Source: Streptomyces sp. NBC_01463 (GTDB taxonomy: Bacteria > Actinomycetota > Actinomycetes > Streptomycetales > Streptomycetaceae). From it: DNA of 64,000 nucleotides. The position numbers and the translations under genes are program-made. Below are positions 52,432 through 62,722 of the stretch, piece by piece. The notes under the pieces were generated by a model. It was not told the DNA's origin. It saw nothing but the letters and a program-made list of their open reading frames with translations, and made no database searches. How positions within the stretch are numbered: the stretch's first letter is position 1; every line of letters begins with the position of its first letter. Where the stretch lies: NCBI GenBank assembly GCA_036227345.1, contig CP109468.1, forward strand, positions 6,696,001 to 6,760,000. Direction: 5' to 3'.

Positions 52432-54919
52432 GCCGCGCCTTCGTGAAGCGGGTCGCCGCCACCGTCGTCGGGTCCTCGGGCCACGGATGCCGCGGATAGC
52501 GGCCGCGCAGCTCCGCCCGCACCGCCTTGTAGCCCTCCCGCCAGAACGACGCCAGATCCGCCGTCACCGCCGCAGGGCGGCCCGCGGGCGAGAGCAGGTG
52601 CACCAGCACCGGGACGCCCGCCACCCGCGGGGTCTCCTGGAGGCCGAACAGTTCCTGGAGCTTCACCGCGAGCACCGGCTGCGGACCGCCGTACTCCACC
52701 CTGATCCGCGAACCGCTCGGCACCTCGATCCGCTCCGGGGCCAGTTCGTCCAGCCGGGCCGCCTCACCCGTCGCCCACGGCAGCAGTCTGCGCAGCGCCT
52801 GCCCGGCGTCGATCCCGGCCAGGTCCGAGCGGCGCCGGGCCCGCGACAGCTCGGGCTCCAGCCACGGCTCGGTACGGTCCAGCAGCGCCTCGTCCGAGAC
52901 GTCCGGCCACGGCGCGCCGAGCTCCCGGTGCAGAAAGGCCAGCCGCTCGCGCAGCTGCCCGGTGTCGCGGCTCCAGCGCAGCAGCCCGAGCCCCTCCCGG
53001 CGCAGCCCCTCCACCAGGGCCTCGCGCACCAGCGCGGGGTCCGGCCGCTTCAGCGGGCGCGTCGCCAGTTCGACGGCGCCCAGGCGCTCCACCCGTCGGG
53101 CCACCACGTCCCGGCCGTCCCAGCGCACCTCCTCGCCCGCGAACCGCAGATGCCCGGCCGCCAGCCGCGCCGTGTCCTCGTCGATGACGGCGGCGAGCCG
53201 CACCTGCGCGGAGGCCGCGTGCGCCGGACGGTCCGCGACCGCGACCGCCAGCCACGGGGCGCTGCGCAGCCGTGAGCCGTCCCGCAGTTCCGCGCCCGTG
53301 CCGGACGCCATCAGGAACGCCCCCTCGCCCCGGGCCCGCGCCACCCGCTCGGGAAACGCCAGCGCGGCGACCAGCCCCACGGCGGCATCGTCCGGACCCG
53401 GCCCGCCGTGACCCGCGTCCTTCAGGGAGGAGGACAGCCGCCGCACCTCCTGGCGCCAGCGGGCGGCATAACCGTCCTTGCCCAGCCGGGCGGTGCGCAA
53501 CGCGGCGGCCAGGTCGTCCCCGTAGTCCCGCGGCGGCTCCTCGCTCAGCAGCGCCACGACCTCCGCGGCCCGGCGCCCGCCGACCTCGGCCGCCCCGTCC
53601 AGCAGCGCCCTGGCCAGCCGCGGGTGCAGACCCAGCCGGGACATCCGGACCCCCCGCCCGGTGACCCGCCCGTCCGCCTCCACCGCGCCGACCGCCGTCA
53701 GCACCTCGCGGGCCGCGCCCATCGCACCGGCCGGCGGTGCGTCGAGCAGGGCGAGCCCCGTCGCGTCCGGATCGCCCCAGCAGGCCGCCTGGAGGGCGAA
53801 CGCCGCCAGGTCGGCCACCTTGATCTCGGGGGACGGGAAGCGGGCGAGCCGCCCGTCCTCCGCCTGCTCCCAGCAGCGGTAGACCGTCCCGGGCGCCTCC
53901 CGGCCGGCCCGGCCCGCCCGCTGCCGGCCCGCCGCCTGCGAGGCCCGTACCGTCGTCAGCGCGCTCAGCCCCCGCGCGTGGTCGGTGCGCGGCTCCCGGG
54001 CCAGACCCGAGTCGACGACGGTCCGCACACCCGGAACCGTCAGCGAGGACTCCGCCACCGAGGTCGCCAGCACCACCCGCCGCCCCTCGGGCGAACCGGC
54101 CAGCACCGCGTCCTGCACGGCGGCCGGGGCCCGCCCGTGGACCTGGAGCACCTCCGCGGCCACCCCGGACAGCTGCCCCGCCACCCGGCCGATCTCACCG
54201 ACGCCGGGCAGGAAGCACAGCACGTCGCCGTCCCGCTCCGCCAGCGCCCGCCGCACCACGGCGGCGACATGGCCCAGCAGCGCCGGATCGACACGCATCC
54301 CGTGCGGCGGCCGCACCGGCCGCAGCGGCGGCGCCCACACCACCTCCACCGGGTGCGACACCCCCTGCGCCTCGACGACCGGCGCGTCGCCCAGCAGCCG
54401 GGCCCAGCCCTGCGCGTCCGTCGTCGCCGACGCGGCGACCAGCCGCAGATCGGGACGGATCGCCTCCCGCACGTCCAGGAGGAACGCGGCCACCGTGTCC
54501 GCGTCCAGATGCCGTTCGTGGCACTCGTCGATGATCACCGCGTCGACACCCGCCAGCTCCTGGTCGCGCTGGAGCCGCTGGAGCAGCACCCCGGTGGTGA
54601 CCACCTCGACCACGGTCCGCGGACCCACCACGCGCTCGCCGCGCACCGTGAAGCCGACCCGTTCGCCCGGCCGCTCGCCGAGCAGCCACGCCATCCGCCG
54701 GGCCGCGGCCCGGGCGGCGATCCGCCGGGGTTCGGCGACCACGACCCGGCGCACCGGTCCGTCGCCGGTCAGACCGGCCAGGACCAGCGGGACGAGCGTC
54801 GTCTTGCCGGTGCCCGGCGGCGCGCAGAGCACCGCGGCACCGCGGTCGTCGAGCGCCTGCCGCAGCGCGGGCACGGCGGTGCGGACGGGCAGCTGGTCCA
54901 GTGCGTCGGTGCGGATCAC
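52418..54919 (-). CDS. hrpB: ATP-dependent helicase HrpB
   Basis: An 833-aa DExH-box helicase. Walker A is APPGTGKTTLVP at about 36-47, the DEAH-type box is DECH (IIDECHERHLD), SAT follows, and the second RecA domain has TSVAESSLTVPGVRTVVDSGL and QRAGRAGREAPG. The helicase-associated region and the HrpB-specific C-terminal domain (WLEPELSRARRRSDL) are present, and length is standard. HrpB is common but its RNA or DNA substrate is not established. Start codons of hrpB and the methyltransferase stop are 48 bp apart on the same strand. Confidence 0.94.
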   Translation of the reverse strand: MIRTDALDQLPVRTAVPALRQALDDRGAAVLCAPPGTGKTTLVPLVLAGLTGDGPVRRVVVAEPRRIAARAAARRMAWLLGERPGERVGFTVRGERVVGPRTVVEVVTTGVLLQRLQRDQELAGVDAVIIDECHERHLDADTVAAFLLDVREAIRPDLRLVAASATTDAQGWARLLGDAPVVEAQGVSHPVEVVWAPPLRPVRPPHGMRVDPALLGHVAAVVRRALAERDGDVLCFLPGVGEIGRVAGQLSGVAAEVLQVHGRAPAAVQDAVLAGSPEGRRVVLATSVAESSLTVPGVRTVVDSGLAREPRTDHARGLSALTTVRASQAAGRQRAGRAGREAPGTVYRCWEQAEDGRLARFPSPEIKVADLAAFALQAACWGDPDATGLALLDAPPAGAMGAAREVLTAVGAVEADGRVTGRGVRMSRLGLHPRLARALLDGAAEVGGRRAAEVVALLSEEPPRDYGDDLAAALRTARLGKDGYAARWRQEVRRLSSSLKDAGHGGPGPDDAAVGLVAALAFPERVARARGEGAFLMASGTGAELRDGSRLRSAPWLAVAVADRPAHAASAQVRLAAVIDEDTARLAAGHLRFAGEEVRWDGRDVVARRVERLGAVELATRPLKRPDPALVREALVEGLRREGLGLLRWSRDTGQLRERLAFLHRELGAPWPDVSDEALLDRTEPWLEPELSRARRRSDLAGIDAGQALRRLLPWATGEAARLDELAPERIEVPSGSRIRVEYGGPQPVLAVKLQELFGLQETPRVAGVPVLVHLLSPAGRPAAVTADLASFWREGYKAVRAELRGRYPRHPWPEDPTTVAATRFTKARLKRE

Positions 54920-54967
54920 GCCCCCAGTCTCGTACGGGCGGGGCCCGGCCCGTTCACCGGACGGCGG

Positions 54968-55780
54968 TCAGTCCCGTACGCAGACGAAGATCGCGGTGCC
55001 CGGGATCAGGTTGCCGCGCAGCGGCGACCAGCCGCCCCACTCCTGGCTGTTCCAGGCGGGCCACTCCGGTTCCACCAGGTCGACCAGGCGGAAACCGCCC
55101 GCCACCACGTCCCGCACCCGGTCGCCGAGCGTCCGGTGGTGCTCCACGTACACCGCGTCGCCCCGCTCGTCCTGCTCCACATAAGGGGTGCGGTCGAAGT
55201 ACGAGGCGGCGACGGACAGGCCCTCGGGCCCCGGCTCGTCCGGGAACGCCCAGCGGACCGGATGCGTGACGGAGAAGACCCAGCGGCCGCCGGGGCGCAG
55301 CACCCGGTGGACCTCACGGAACACCTGCACCGGGTCGGCGACGAACGGCACCGCGCCGTACGCGGAGCAGGCCAGGTCGAAGGAGCCGTCGCGGAACGGC
55401 AGCACCCCGGCGTCCGCCTCGACCAGGGGGATGCCCCCGCCGATCCGCAGGGCGTGCTGGAGCTGGCGGTGGGAGAGGTCGAGGGCGACCGGCCGGGCAC
55501 CCCGGGCGGCCAGCCAGCGCGAGCACTGTGCCGCGCCGGCGCCGATCTCCAGGACGTCCAGGCCCTTCAGCGAACCGGCCGGGCCCAGCAGGGCCGCGTC
55601 CGCCTCGTCGAGCCCCTCGGGTCCCCAGACGAAGCGGTCGTCGCCGAGGAAGCCGCCGTGGTCGTTCTGGTACTCGTCGGCATTGCGGTCCCACCAGCCG
55701 CGACTGGCCCGGCTGCTCTCCGCCTCGCCGGCGCCGCGCCGTGTCGCCTCTGGTTCGGCCGCGTAGATCTCTTGGCTCAT
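54968..55780 (-). CDS. Class I SAM-dependent methyltransferase
   Basis: A 270-aa enzyme. Motif I is VLEIGAGAAQCSRWLA at about 76-91, motif II VALDLSHRQLQHA, and motif IV FDLACSAYGAVPFV, then VLRPGGRWVFSVTHPVRW. This is the Methyltransf_11/UbiE-like group; the substrate cannot be told. The N-terminus has GWWDRNADEYQ, common to small-molecule methyltransferases. The ATG at 55780 is divergent from the rpsA leader, and hrpB follows in the same direction. Confidence 0.9.
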   Translation of the reverse strand: MSQEIYAAEPEATRRGAGEAESSRASRGWWDRNADEYQNDHGGFLGDDRFVWGPEGLDEADAALLGPAGSLKGLDVLEIGAGAAQCSRWLAARGARPVALDLSHRQLQHALRIGGGIPLVEADAGVLPFRDGSFDLACSAYGAVPFVADPVQVFREVHRVLRPGGRWVFSVTHPVRWAFPDEPGPEGLSVAASYFDRTPYVEQDERGDAVYVEHHRTLGDRVRDVVAGGFRLVDLVEPEWPAWNSQEWGGWSPLRGNLIPGTAIFVCVRD

Positions 55781-55951
55781 CGTGTCCGTCGTTGTAGTTT
55801 GCCTTCACCCCGTCGTACGCGGTACGTACCAGGGGGGATCCGTGAGTACGGAACCCGTGTGTCCGGAACATCTCCGGGGCCGATGTGGCCTCGGTGAACC
55901 TGAGTTGTGCCGGGTATGGGTCGTTCCGCCCTTGGTGTGCGCCTTCGCGCA

Positions 55952-55980
55952 TTGACCCTGCCCTGCTGCCCCCGTATGCT
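55952..55980 (+). promoter_or_regulatory. Vegetative promoter of rpsA
   Basis: TTGACC (55952-55957) and TATGCT (55975-55980) are separated by exactly 17 bases, the best consensus promoter in the window. Transcription would begin near 55987 and give a leader of about 190 nt before rpsA. The remaining sequence between 55781 and 56177 shows no gene. Confidence 0.8.
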
Positions 55981-56177
55981 ACAAGTTGCGCTGCGAGCCT
56001 GCGCGCCTCAGACCTAGCAGGCCGCGCTCGCATCTGTATGTATGTCCCCTCGGTTCACGAGGCGCCTCCCGGTTCGGGATCGGCGCTTCCCAGGCTGTCC
56101 GGCTTCTGCAGAGGCGATACGGGCTCACGGCGTAGCAGTAACTTCGACTCACTGTCCGTACCGGAGCCCTTTCCCAC

Positions 56178-57692
56178 ATGACGAGCAGCACCGAGACCAC
56201 CGCCACCACTCCGCAGGTTGCGGTCAACGACATCGGCGACGCGGACGCGTTCCTCGCGGCGATCGACGAGACGATCAAGTACTTCAACGACGGCGACATC
56301 GTTGACGGTGTCATCGTCAAGGTTGACCGGGACGAGGTTCTCCTCGACATCGGTTACAAGACCGAAGGTGTCATCCCGAGCCGCGAGCTCTCGATCAAGC
56401 ACGACGTCGACCCGAACGAGGTCGTCAAGGTCGGCGACGAGATCGAGGCCCTGGTTCTCCAGAAGGAGGACAAGGAAGGCCGCCTGATCCTCTCGAAGAA
56501 GCGCGCTCAGTACGAGCGTGCCTGGGGCACCATCGAGAAGATCAAGGAAGAAGACGGCATCGTCACCGGTACCGTCATCGAGGTCGTCAAGGGTGGTCTC
56601 ATCCTCGACATCGGCCTCCGTGGCTTCCTGCCGGCGTCGCTCGTCGAGATGCGCCGCGTCCGCGACCTCCAGCCGTACGTGGGCAAGGAGCTCGAGGCCA
56701 AGATCATCGAGCTGGACAAGAACCGCAACAACGTGGTCCTGTCCCGCCGTGCCTGGCTCGAGCAGACCCAGTCCGAGGTCCGCCAGACGTTCCTCACGAC
56801 CCTCCAGAAGGGTCAGGTCCGCTCCGGCGTCGTCTCCTCGATCGTCAACTTCGGTGCCTTCGTGGACCTGGGTGGCGTCGACGGTCTCGTGCACGTGTCC
56901 GAGCTGTCCTGGAAGCACATCGACCACCCCTCCGAGGTTGTCGAGGTCGGCCAGGAAGTCACCGTCGAGGTTCTCGACGTGGACATGGACCGCGAGCGCG
57001 TCTCCCTGTCGCTCAAGGCGACGCAGGAAGACCCGTGGCAGCAGTTCGCCCGTACGCACCAGATCGGGCAGGTCGTTCCCGGTAAGGTCACCAAGCTCGT
57101 TCCGTTCGGTGCGTTCGTGCGCGTCGACGAGGGCATCGAGGGCCTGGTCCACATCTCCGAGCTGGCCGAGCGCCACGTGGAGATCCCGGAGCAGGTCGTC
57201 CAGGTCAACGACGAGATCTTCGTCAAGGTCATCGACATCGACCTCGAGCGTCGTCGCATCAGCCTCTCGCTGAAGCAGGCCAACGAGTCCTTCGGTGGCG
57301 ACCCGGCCTCGGTCGAGTTCGACCCGACCCTGTACGGCATGGCCGCGTCGTACGACGACCAGGGCAACTACATCTACCCCGAGGGCTTCGACCCCGAGAC
57401 CAACGACTGGCTCGAGGGCTTCGAGGCTCAGCGCGAGGTCTGGGAGACGCAGTACGCCGAGGCGCAGACGCGCTTCGAGCAGCACCAGGCCCAGGTCATC
57501 AAGTCCCGCGAGGCCGACGAGGCCGCTGCTGCCGAGGGCGCTGCCGCCCCGGCCGGCAGCGCTCCGGCTGCCTCGGGCGGCAGCGGTGGCGGCGGCTCGT
57601 ACTCCTCGGAGTCCGCGGACAACTCCGGCGCCCTGGCGTCGGACGAGGCCCTGGCTGCCCTGCGCGAGAAGCTGGCGGGCGGCCAGAGCTGA
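56178..57692 (+). CDS. rpsA: 30S ribosomal protein S1
   Basis: A 504-aa RNA-binding protein that helps the 30S subunit capture mRNA. Four S1/OB domains are visible, each with a GxVxxVxxxGxxVDIG or FGAFVxxxGxxGLVHxSE pattern, at about 35-105, 120-190, 205-278 and 290-365. After that comes an acidic region and a Gly/Ser/Ala-rich tail (from about 450), usual for actinobacterial S1, which has fewer domains than the six of E. coli. It has its own promoter and a strong terminator. Confidence 0.98.
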   Translation: MTSSTETTATTPQVAVNDIGDADAFLAAIDETIKYFNDGDIVDGVIVKVDRDEVLLDIGYKTEGVIPSRELSIKHDVDPNEVVKVGDEIEALVLQKEDKEGRLILSKKRAQYERAWGTIEKIKEEDGIVTGTVIEVVKGGLILDIGLRGFLPASLVEMRRVRDLQPYVGKELEAKIIELDKNRNNVVLSRRAWLEQTQSEVRQTFLTTLQKGQVRSGVVSSIVNFGAFVDLGGVDGLVHVSELSWKHIDHPSEVVEVGQEVTVEVLDVDMDRERVSLSLKATQEDPWQQFARTHQIGQVVPGKVTKLVPFGAFVRVDEGIEGLVHISELAERHVEIPEQVVQVNDEIFVKVIDIDLERRRISLSLKQANESFGGDPASVEFDPTLYGMAASYDDQGNYIYPEGFDPETNDWLEGFEAQREVWETQYAEAQTRFEQHQAQVIKSREADEAAAAEGAAAPAGSAPAASGGSGGGGSYSSESADNSGALASDEALAALREKLAGGQS

Positions 57693-57733
57693 CGCTCTGA
57701 CCCTCCGGCCGGTCATCGGCTGCAGTAGGTGAA

Positions 57734-57769
57734 AGTGAGGCCCGCTCCCTTCGGGGAGCGGGCCTCACT
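57734..57769 (+). terminator. Strong rho-independent terminator after rpsA
   Basis: A perfect 16-bp stem (57734-57749 with 57754-57769) closed by a TTCG tetraloop, followed by CGTTTCC. This is the best terminator in the window and may also stop the convergent beta-helix transcript. Confidence 0.92.
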
Positions 57770-57796
57770 CGTTTCCGCGGCGGGCTGTTCGGGCTG

Positions 57797-58759
57797 TTAC
57801 GGGGTGACGTCGATGTTGGTCAGGCCGTTGCCGCCGGTCACCGTGTTGCTCGCGTAGACGGTGGTGGGGCAACTCGCGCCGTAGTTCGTGACGTTGACCG
57901 CGATCCGCTTGTCGCCCGTGGAGCCGGACAGGTCCGAGGCGTTGTCCCGGAAGACGGTCCCGCAGCCCCAGCCGCTCTGCTGGGTGTGCGTCTCGTAGCC
58001 GTTGTTGGTCGTACGGGAGCCGTGGTTGCCCTGGACGAGGACGTCGTTGCCCTTCACGTCGACCCAGGAGTCGTCGTAGTTGGCGCCCGTCAGCCCGCTC
58101 CCGTCGAAGGTGTTGCCGATGATCCGGGCCCCGGTCGTGCCCTCCTTGATGTCGACGTTCTCGCCGCCGACGTCCGGTCCGATCGTGTTGTCCAGGATCT
58201 GGACCCGGTCGCTGCGGTCGGAGAGGTCGCCCGCCGAGCCGACGTAGACGCCCTCGCCCATGCCCCGGCCGTCGTGCCCGGTGTCGTAGATCCGTGAGTT
58301 CCGGATGACGCCGTCGCTGCTGGACTTGCGGAAGTGGACGCCCTCCATGTCGAGGTCGTGCACGGTCACCGCATCGATGATCACGCCGTTGGCACCGTCG
58401 GCCATGATGCCCTTCTGGCCGCCGGTGACGGTGATGCCCTTCACCGTCCAGTACGAGGCGCCGTTCAAGTGCAGCCCGTAGCCGCCGCCGGCCGTGAGGA
58501 CCGCGCCGGAGGAGCCGGTCAGGGTGATGCGCGCGGAGGCGGTGCCGGGGACGAGGGCCTTGAAGTTGCCGGTGTACGTGCCGTCCGCGAGGTGGATCGT
58601 GTCGCCGGGGGCGGCCGCGGTGAGGGCCGACTTGAGCTGGGCGGCGGTGCTCACCTCGATGACCGTCGCGGCACCGGCCGTCGGGGCGGAGGCGAGGGTG
58701 AGCGCGCCGGTGGCGAGCGCGGTGGCCAGCAGGGCGGGGAGCAGCGTGCGGGTGCGCAT
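57797..58759 (-). CDS. Secreted right-handed beta-helix protein, pectate-lyase-like
   Basis: A 320-aa exported protein. A Sec signal peptide (RTRTLLPALLATALATGALTLASAPTAGA) ends near residue 31. The rest is a parallel beta-helix: ALTAAAPGDTIHLADGTYTGNF, then short repeating turns with GITVTGGQKGIMADGANGVIID and IRNSRIYDTGHDG. Two Cys pairs near the C-terminus may form a disulfide. Such folds include pectate and chondroitin lyases and epimerases; the catalytic residues are not clear enough to choose. The ATG at 58759 is preferred over a very long spurious extension. Confidence 0.85.
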   Translation of the reverse strand: MRTRTLLPALLATALATGALTLASAPTAGAATVIEVSTAAQLKSALTAAAPGDTIHLADGTYTGNFKALVPGTASARITLTGSSGAVLTAGGGYGLHLNGASYWTVKGITVTGGQKGIMADGANGVIIDAVTVHDLDMEGVHFRKSSSDGVIRNSRIYDTGHDGRGMGEGVYVGSAGDLSDRSDRVQILDNTIGPDVGGENVDIKEGTTGARIIGNTFDGSGLTGANYDDSWVDVKGNDVLVQGNHGSRTTNNGYETHTQQSGWGCGTVFRDNASDLSGSTGDKRIAVNVTNYGASCPTTVYASNTVTGGNGLTNIDVTP

Positions 58760-59002
58760 GGGGGTGCCTTCCCGTGAGAGGTTCAGGACGTTCTCGTACA
58801 TGAATATGGGGCGAGTGTCTGAACTTGCTGCCCAGTGACGGTAGGGACGAGGTCGGGCCATGTCAAGGTCTGGACCAATGTGCGTCGATGCTGCGGGCAG
58901 GGTGAACACAGGGAAACGTGCGGGATACACGAATAGCTGACGGCCCGTAACACGCCCTTGCCAGGATCCCGGCAACCTCAAGATCCGAAGGGGAGCCGGG
59001 AC

Positions 59003-60607
59003 ATGACTCACGCTTCGCACCACTCGCCCGCGAGCCGCCGCACCTTCCTCCGCAACGTCGGTCTGTCCGGCGGGGCGGGCGCGATGTTCGCCACCATGGG
59101 GGCGCTCGGCCTCGCCCCCACCGCCCAGGCCGCAGGCCGCGAACCCGCCTTCCGCGCCCCCAGCAGCGGTGACTTCCACCTGAAGGGGAAGGCCGCGGCC
59201 AAGGTCGTCGTCGTGGGCGGCGGCATCGCCGGTCTCGCCACGGCCTACGAGCTGGGCAAGGCGGGCTACGACTGTACGGTCCTGGAGGCCCGCGGCCGTA
59301 CGGGCGGCCGCAACTTCACCGTACGCGGCGGGGATTCCACCACCGACATCCACGGCGTCAAGCAGACCGCGCGGTTCTCCGACGGCCAGTACATGAACGC
59401 CGGACCCGGCCGGATCCCGCAGTGGATGGTCACCCTCGACTACTGCCGCGAACTCGGCGTCCCCATCGAGGTGTTCACCAACGTGAACGCCAATGCCTAC
59501 ATCTACAACGAGAAGTCGGGGATGAAGGCCCCCGTCCGCTACCGCACCGCCAAGGCCGACGTGTACGGCTACGTCGCCGAACTCCTCTCCAAGGCCACCG
59601 ACAAGGGCGCGCTCGACCGGCAGATCACCGCCGACGACCAGGAGCGGCTGCTCGACTTCCTCAAGGACTTCGGCGACATCGGCGACACCCTCGACTACAC
59701 CGGCAGCCCCCGACGCGGCTACCGCGTCGACCCCGCGGCCGCCGGCACCCCCGGCGAGGAGCTCGGGTCCGTACCCACCGCATCCGAGGTCTTCGCCAGC
59801 GGCGTCGGACGGTACTTCGCCTTCGAGTTCGAGTACGACCAGGCGATGCTGATGTTCCAGCCCGTCGGCGGCATGGACCGGATACCCGCCGCGCTCACCC
59901 GGGCGATCGGGGAGCGCCGGATCCGTACCGGCGCCGCCGTCACCGAGATCACCGACACCGCCCACGGCGTCACCGTCACCTACACGCAGTCCGGCCGCAC
60001 CCGCAGCATCGAGGCGGACTACTGCGTCGCCGCCCTGCCGCCCAACATCCTGGCCAAGACCGCCCACAACCTCGGCCCGGCCGTCCAGACGGCCCTGGAG
60101 GCCTGCAAGCCGTCGTCGGCCGGGAAGATCGGGCTGGAGTACCGCAGCCGCTGGTGGGAGAGCGACCAGCAGATCTACGGCGGCATCACCGAGACCGACA
60201 TGGACCTGGCCCACATCTGGTACCCGTCCTACGGCCACCAGGGCCGGCGCGGCACCATCATCGGCTACTACAACACCGGCTCCAACGCCGACGCGTACGC
60301 CGCGCTCACCCCGCGCGAGCGGGAGGCGCGGGCCCTCGCCCAGGGCGTCAAGATCCACGGTGAGAAGTACCGCACGGAACTCGCCACGTCGTTCTCCCAC
60401 CACTGGCGCCAGACCCCGTACCTCGAGGCCTCCTGGCACTCGCTGTCCGGCGGCCCCGACGCCCCCGTCTTCGCACCGCTCAACCGGGCGGCCGGACGGG
60501 TCTACTTCGCCGGTGACTACCTGAGCTACGCGGACGCCTGGCAGCACGGAGCGTTCACCTCCGCACGGAAGGCGGTCACCGCACTGCATACGCGGGTACT
60601 TGGGTAA
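59003..60607 (+). CDS. Secreted flavin L-amino-acid/monoamine oxidase
   Basis: A 534-aa exported flavoenzyme. A Tat signal is evident: [10 protein letters not shown] at about 11-20, then a hydrophobic stretch to AQA near 46. The FAD motif [36 protein letters not shown] is at about 69-103, and the C-terminal FAD part [18 protein letters not shown] matches L-amino-acid oxidases. It would oxidise an amino acid to the 2-oxo acid, releasing ammonia and hydrogen peroxide outside the cell. A substrate Arg is likely in [19 protein letters not shown] precedes the ATG. Divergent from the beta-helix gene; this pair sits inside otherwise core genes. Confidence 0.9.
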   Translation: MTHASHHSPASRRTFLRNVGLSGGAGAMFATMGALGLAPTAQAAGREPAFRAPSSGDFHLKGKAAAKVVVVGGGIAGLATAYELGKAGYDCTVLEARGRTGGRNFTVRGGDSTTDIHGVKQTARFSDGQYMNAGPGRIPQWMVTLDYCRELGVPIEVFTNVNANAYIYNEKSGMKAPVRYRTAKADVYGYVAELLSKATDKGALDRQITADDQERLLDFLKDFGDIGDTLDYTGSPRRGYRVDPAAAGTPGEELGSVPTASEVFASGVGRYFAFEFEYDQAMLMFQPVGGMDRIPAALTRAIGERRIRTGAAVTEITDTAHGVTVTYTQSGRTRSIEADYCVAALPPNILAKTAHNLGPAVQTALEACKPSSAGKIGLEYRSRWWESDQQIYGGITETDMDLAHIWYPSYGHQGRRGTIIGYYNTGSNADAYAALTPREREARALAQGVKIHGEKYRTELATSFSHHWRQTPYLEASWHSLSGGPDAPVFAPLNRAAGRVYFAGDYLSYADAWQHGAFTSARKAVTALHTRVLG

Positions 60608-60619
60608 ACACCATGTGAA

Positions 60620-60647
60620 GGGGCACGGGCGGGAATGCCCGTGCCCC
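60620..60647 (+). terminator. Terminator hairpin after the oxidase gene
   Basis: An 11-bp perfect stem, 60620-60630 with 60637-60647, with a 6-nt loop, 12 bp past the stop codon. Confidence 0.75.
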
Positions 60648-60689
60648 CCGGGACGTTCTTCTTCAGGAACACAAGGAGGAGCGGTAACC

Positions 60690-61628
60690 GTGCCTGATCC
60701 GCAGAGTTTGTACGAATGGGAGCCGAAGGGCCTGGCTGTCGTCGACATGGCGCTCGCCCAGGAGTCGGCCGGCCTGGTCATGCTCTACCACTTCGAGGGC
60801 TACATCGACGCGGGTGAGACCGGTGAGCAGATCGTCGACGGCCTGCTCGAATCGCTGCCCCACCAGGTCGTGGCCCGGTTCGACCACGACCGCCTCGTCG
60901 ACTACCGCGCACGGCGCCCGCTGCTGACGTTCAAGCGCGACCGCTGGTCGGCGTACGAGACCCCGACGCTGGACGTGCGGGTGGTCCAGGACGCGACCGG
61001 GGCGCCCTTCCTGCTGCTGTCCGGGCCCGAGCCCGACGTGGAGTGGGAGCGGTTCGCCGCCGCCGTCGAGCAGATCGTGGAGCGGCTCGGTGTCCGTCTC
61101 GCCGTCACCTTCCACGGCATCCCGATGGGCGTCCCGCACACCCGCCCGGTCGGCGTCACCCCGCACGGCAACCGCACCGACCTCATGCCCGGCCACCGCA
61201 GCCCGTTCGACGAGGCGCAGGTGCCCGGCTCCGCCGCCGCCCTCGTCGAGTACCGGCTGATGGAGGCCGGACACGACGTGCTCGGTGTCGCCGCCCATGT
61301 GCCGCACTACGTCGCCCGCTCCGCCTACCCCGACGCCGCGCTCACCGCACTGGAGTCGATCACGGCGGCGACCGGACTGGTCCTGCCGACCGTCGCCCAC
61401 TCGCTGCGCACCGAGGCGCACCGCACCCAGACGGAGATCGACCGCCAGATCGACCAGGGCGACGAGGAGCTCGTCTCGCTGGTCGAGGGCCTGGAGCACC
61501 AGTACGACGCGGTCGCCGGCTCCGAGACCCGCGGCAATCTGGTCGCCGAACCGGTGGACCTGCCGTCCGCCGACGAGATCGGCCTCGAATTCGAGAAGTT
61601 CCTGGCCGAGCGCGAGGGTGACGGCTGA
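60690..61628 (+). CDS. PAC2-family protein (proteasome assembly chaperone-like)
   Basis: A 312-aa cytoplasmic protein of the PAC2 family: [26 protein letters not shown] at about 29-54, [16 protein letters not shown] and [14 protein letters not shown] are typical. Eukaryotic PAC2 helps assemble the 20S proteasome, and actinobacteria do possess proteasomes, but a chaperone role has not been shown for the bacterial proteins. It begins at GTG with AAGGAGGA ten bases before. coaE follows 54 bp later in the same direction. Confidence 0.9.
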   Translation: MPDPQSLYEWEPKGLAVVDMALAQESAGLVMLYHFEGYIDAGETGEQIVDGLLESLPHQVVARFDHDRLVDYRARRPLLTFKRDRWSAYETPTLDVRVVQDATGAPFLLLSGPEPDVEWERFAAAVEQIVERLGVRLAVTFHGIPMGVPHTRPVGVTPHGNRTDLMPGHRSPFDEAQVPGSAAALVEYRLMEAGHDVLGVAAHVPHYVARSAYPDAALTALESITAATGLVLPTVAHSLRTEAHRTQTEIDRQIDQGDEELVSLVEGLEHQYDAVAGSETRGNLVAEPVDLPSADEIGLEFEKFLAEREGDG

Positions 61629-61682
61629 GACCGGTCGGCCCGCTCACCGCACCACCGGGCGGCGGGTACTAGGCTGCCGCCC

Positions 61683-62285
61683 ATGCTGAAAGTGGGTCTG
61701 ACCGGTGGGATCGGCGCCGGCAAGAGCGAAGTGTCCCGGATGCTCACCGGCTACGGGGCCGTCCTCGTCGACGCCGACCGGATCGCCCGTGAGGTCGTCG
61801 AGCCCGGAACCCCCGGGCTCGACGCCGTCGTCGAGGAGTTCGGCACCGGCATCCTGACCCCCGAGGGCACGCTGGACCGGCCGAAGCTCGGCTCGGTCGT
61901 CTTCGCCGACAGCGAGCGGCTGGCCGCTCTCAACGCGATCGTCCACCCGCTGGTGGGCGCCCGCTCCGCCGCACTCGAACGGGCCGCCGGACCCGATTCC
62001 GTCGTCGTCCACGACGTGCCCCTCCTCACGGAGAACGGCCTCGCCCCCCTCTACGACCTGGTCGTCGTGGTCGACGCCGCCCCGGAGACCCAGCTCGACC
62101 GCCTCGTGCGGCTGCGCGGGATGACGGAGCAGGAGGCGCGCGCCCGGATGGCGGCCCAGGCCACCCGCGAGCAGCGGCGCGCGGTGGCCGATCTGATCAT
62201 CGACAACGACGGACCGGTCGAGGCCCTGGAACCGCAGGTCCGCGCGCTCTGGTCGGAACTGGAACGGCGGGCCGCGGCCGGCTGA
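61683..62285 (+). CDS. coaE: Dephospho-CoA kinase
   Basis: A 200-aa P-loop kinase that performs the last step of coenzyme A synthesis, phosphorylating the ribose 3'-hydroxyl. The Walker A motif [12 protein letters not shown] is at about 5-16, then [37 protein letters not shown] and [16 protein letters not shown] (lid and adenine region). Length is slightly under some actinobacterial CoaE, which carry an extra UPF0157 domain absent here. Confidence 0.96.
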   Translation: MLKVGLTGGIGAGKSEVSRMLTGYGAVLVDADRIAREVVEPGTPGLDAVVEEFGTGILTPEGTLDRPKLGSVVFADSERLAALNAIVHPLVGARSAALERAAGPDSVVVHDVPLLTENGLAPLYDLVVVVDAAPETQLDRLVRLRGMTEQEARARMAAQATREQRRAVADLIIDNDGPVEALEPQVRALWSELERRAAAG

Positions 62286-62353
62286 CCCCGGGGCCGGAAT
62301 TCCGGCGGCCGGGCCGACGTTCACCCCGCGGTGGACGAGGGAAGGATGCGACT

Positions 62354-62722
62354 GTGCCCGAGAGGAACCCGGAGACCCACGTCATAGACTTCCGCGCGGC
62401 CGAGCAGCTGCTGGCAGCGCGCGACCCGCGGGGTGCCGTGCAACTGCTCGACTCGGTGATCGCCTCCCACCCGGAGAACACCGCTGCCCGGCTGCTGCGC
62501 GCCCGCGCCTTCTTCGCGGCCGCCCAACTGCGCCCCGCCGAGCTTGAGTTCGAGCTCGTGCTGGAGCGGGAGCCGGACAACGCGTTCGCGCACTTCGCCC
62601 TCGCGCGCACCTTCGAGCGGTCCGGCCACCCGGAGCGGGCCACGCGCCACTTCCGGCTGGCGGCGGCGCTCGACCCGAACCCGGAGTACCTGAAGGCGGC
62701 CCGCTTCGATGCGGACGGCTGA
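62354..62722 (+). CDS. Tetratricopeptide-repeat protein
   Basis: A 122-aa soluble protein starting at GTG. Three TPR-like helix pairs cover most of it, with GAVQLLDSVIASHPENTAARLLRARAFFAAAQ, then ELVLEREPDNAFAHFALARTFERSG and ERATRHFRLAAALDPN. TPRs serve as protein docking surfaces. It follows coaE by 68 bp. The partner is unknown. Confidence 0.88.
   Translation: MPERNPETHVIDFRAAEQLLAARDPRGAVQLLDSVIASHPENTAARLLRARAFFAAAQLRPAELEFELVLEREPDNAFAHFALARTFERSGHPERATRHFRLAAALDPNPEYLKAARFDADG

Noticed and set aside
58760..60781. N-terminal extension of the beta-helix frame to 994 aa
   Set aside because: The extra part lies antisense to the oxidase gene and is Gly/Val/Asp-rich; the signal peptide marks the real start at 58759.
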